Positions 61,915 to 64,000 of a stretch of DNA of 64,000 nucleotides are shown here, one piece after another. The notes beneath the pieces were generated by a model. It was given only the letters and a program-made list of their open reading frames with translations. It did no database searches and was not told where the DNA came from. The translations under genes and the position numbers were made by a program. The stretch spans positions 393,768 to 457,767 of the forward strand of contig CAUYUJ010007491.1 in NCBI GenBank assembly GCA_963575745.1, in the 5' to 3' direction. Position 1 is the first letter of the stretch; each line of letters begins with the position of its first letter. The DNA comes from Prorocentrum cordatum (taxonomy: Eukaryota; Sar; Dinophyceae; Prorocentrales; Prorocentraceae).

Positions 61915-62815
61915 TCCTGTCCTCCTCCTCCTCCTCCTCCTCCTCATCATCATCATCATCATCCCCCTCCCCGTACTCCCCCTCCTCTTCCCCTCTTCTC
62001 CCTATACTCCCTCATCCTCCTCTTCCTTCTTACCTGTTCCCCCTACCTCCACCTCCCTTTCGCATTATCATTCTGGCCAGTGTGGACTCCAAACAGTGAG
62101 CCGCTGCACTGCACAAGTGGAAGCTGTACGGTGTGAGCCATGTGGCGTGAGCTATGCACCGCAAGCTGTGTGGGGCAAGCTACGTTGCGCAAGCAGTGCA
62201 GCCTGAGCTGCGCTGTGTGAGCTGCGCGGCGAAAGCCAGGTGGTGCAAGCTGGGTCGAGTGAGCTCGGTAAGGAGGAGGAGGAAGAGGAGGAGGAGGAGG
62301 AGGAGGAGGAGGGGCATGAGGAGGAGGAGGAGGAGGAGGAGGAGGAGGAGGAGGAGGAGGAGGAGGAGGAGGGAGGAAGACGGGGAGGAGAGGAGGAGGA
62401 GGAGGAGGAGGAGGAGGAGGAGGAGGAGGAGGAGGAGGAGGAGGAGGAGGAGGAGGAGGAGGAGCTGTGTGGTGTGGCCTGTGTGGTGGATGCCGCGAGG
62501 CGCCCACGAGCGGGCACGGGACCGCCCCCGAGCGGGCATGCGCACGAGCGGTACGCCCTCGAGCGGAAAGCGGCGACATCTCGGGGAACCCGCCGTGCGC
62601 ACGGGGAGGAGGAGGAGGAGGAGGAGGAGGAGGAGGAGGAGGAGGAGGAGGAGGGGGAGGAGGAGGAGGAGGAGGAGGGCGGAGGAGGAGGGCGGAGGAG
62701 GAGGGGCGGAGGAGGAGGGCGGAGGAGGAGGGGAGGAGGAGGAGGGCGGAGGAGGAGGGCGGAGGAGGAGGGCGGAGGAGGAGGAGGAGGAGGAGGAGGG
62801 AGAGGGCGCCCACGA
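61915..62815. repeat. (CCT)n, CATCAT and (GGA)n microsatellite cluster
   Basis: CTCCTCCTC and CATCATCAT at 61918-61960; (GAG)n at 62271-62463; GGA/GGCGGAGGAGG at 62605-62800. Between them 62110-62265 has a decayed ~15 bp repeat (AAGCTGTACGGTGTGAGC, GAGCTATGCACCGCAAGC, AAGCTACGTTGCGCAAGC). Non-coding. Confidence 0.8.
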
Positions 62816-62837
62816 TGAAGCGGGGACCGACCCTCCG

Positions 62838-63025
62838 GGAATTCCCATAGGCCCACCACGGCATGTTTTCAGAACAGAAGAACATGCGAATAGCAAGACG
62901 GTGTCCGTGGGCCCCCAAGCCGATGCGTGAAAGCAAGACGGCCTCAGCCAGAAACGCTCTAAGAGCAGTTCGTCCAAACCACAGGCGGTTCTTAGAACTT
63001 TCGTTCGCAGGGCTATAGGCGAACC
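62838..63025. mobile_element. CTATAG inverted-repeat element, copy 2
   Basis: The left GGAATTCCCATAGGCCCACCACGGCATGTTTT and the reverse complement of the right end GGTTCGCCTATAGCCCTGCGAACGAAAGTTCT are inverted; the interior AGCCAGAAACGCTCTAAGAGCAGTTCGTCCAAACCAC matches copy 1 (20696-20885), as does the 3' flank GACGCTTCGCCACTGCTTG. Confidence 0.7.
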
Positions 63026-64000
63026 AAGACGCTTCGCCACTGCTTGCAACGAGGCGCCCACGGGCGGAAACTTGGCCAAAACCGGGGAACCCCGCCCGAT
63101 CGATGACGCACACAAGAAAGAACCCCCACGTGCAATCACTGCTTGGGAAGTCATCCCCCCTCCTCCTCCTCCTCCTCCTTCTCCTCCTCCTCCTCCTCCT
63201 CCTCCTCCTCCTCCTCCTCCTCCTCCTCCTCCGCCCTCCTCCTCCCGAAGGGCAAGGGCCAGCGCGAAGGGGGCGAGGGCGGGGGGGGCCGAGGGCCAGG
63301 AAGCCGGCGGAAGAGCCACCTTCACAGAAAGCACCCCAACAGGCGAAGCCGTGTGGCAAAGGCTGCTCAGCAAGGATTTCTCGGCAGTAGGCCAAACATG
63401 ATCGTCGGGGTGGTCTTGTCCTCCCCCTGATCCATGACATCCGCCCCACCCTGCGGTGGCAAGTCATTTGAACATCCCAGGCTATCTTGCTGGCTCTTGA
63501 GAACTGACGCGAACCGTCGCCAGTCGACGTCAGTCGGCAACAATCGACGCTAACTAGGCGCTAATGTGCGCTGAATCGGCGTTTTCTCATGGATCACCAG
63601 ACGCTGGCGTACGCCAGTGCGCTCTAGAGGCCGCATTGCGATGACATTCACGGCCCCCATGACCTGCGACGGAATCCTCCCTTGATCCATGGCTCCCGCC
63701 CCCCGCCTCAGCCAATCTTGCCCCTGTCGTCGGCCCCTGCCATCGGCCGCCGGCCCTGCCCCCTCCGCCGTGCCCCGACAAGCCTCCGCATCAGCACTGC
63801 CTCCATCCTGCCCTGTTTCTGCCTCCCGCTTCTCCTGCCCCTCCTCCTCCTCCTCCTCCTCCTCCTCCTCCTCCTCCTCCTCCTCCTCCTCTTCCTCCTC
63901 CTCCTCCTCATTTTTCTCCTCCTCCTCTTCCTCGTGGGAAACCTGGTCCTCGTCCTCGTCGCCATCACCGTCGCCGTGGTCCTCTTCGTCCTCGTCATCT
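63026..64000. repeat. (CCT)n tracts and unassigned DNA to window end
   Basis: (TCC)n at 63160-63243 and 63838-63912. 63490-63580 contains GTCGCCAGTCGACGTCAGTCGGC/AATCGACGCTAACTAGGCGC-type short repeats. No gene. Confidence 0.6.

Overview
This window looks like nuclear DNA of a dinoflagellate with a very large, GC-rich, repeat-swollen genome. I cannot name the species. The basis is: (1) relics of the dinoflagellate spliced leader (ending ATTTTGGCTCAAG) directly upstream of two minus-strand genes; (2) decayed retroelements of types I know from dinoflagellate genomes (Ty1/copia pol, a LINE with endonuclease and reverse transcriptase, a second LINE 3' fragment, and another reverse-transcriptase-like fragment); (3) long microsatellites, HOR-like satellites and many short palindromic elements between sparse genes. 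There is no bacterial operon structure, CRISPR array, rRNA or convincing tRNA. Most long open frames come from high GC or from triplet repeats and are not annotated as genes.

Layout. 0.4-4.2 kb: broken copia element on the plus strand, itself split by at least three short insertions, two of which have exact 16-17 bp target duplications. 4.2-9.3 kb: gene-free DNA with palindromic elements. 9.3-11.13 kb: minus-strand kinase-fold gene with one intron and an upstream spliced-leader relic. 11.5-17.4 kb: palindromic repeats, a CCAAGAGG-type array, a ~50/150 bp satellite (15.57-16.49 kb) and a frameshifted reverse-transcriptase fragment. 19.07-20.07 kb: minus-strand N-terminal half of an LMBR1-like membrane protein. 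21.4-21.75 kb: small minus-strand intronless gene with a nearly complete spliced-leader relic, next to a ~0.9 kb GAT tract. 23-31.4 kb: repeat arrays and microsatellites. 33.9-37.2 kb: degenerate minus-strand LINE. 37.2-46 kb: microsatellites and unassigned DNA. 46.0-46.6 kb: 3' fragment of another LINE ending in a microsatellite. 47.3-49.3 kb: one more palindromic element and a 650 bp CCT tract. 51.6-55.9 kb: minus-strand frames including a Gln/Ala-rich coiled coil and a ~200 bp tandemly repeated coding segment. 56.2-57.8 kb: nested minisatellite and satellite. 58-64 kb: repeats.

The most interesting observation is that the 414 bp intron of the kinase-fold gene is almost entirely two different palindromic elements (each has another copy elsewhere in the window), while the gene carries a spliced-leader relic suggesting that it passed through an mRNA intermediate. 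Together these suggest an intron built from inserted short elements after retroposition. More broadly, about ten distinct short (110-230 bp) inverted-repeat element families can be recognised by eye here, which is probably a substantial part of how this genome grows.
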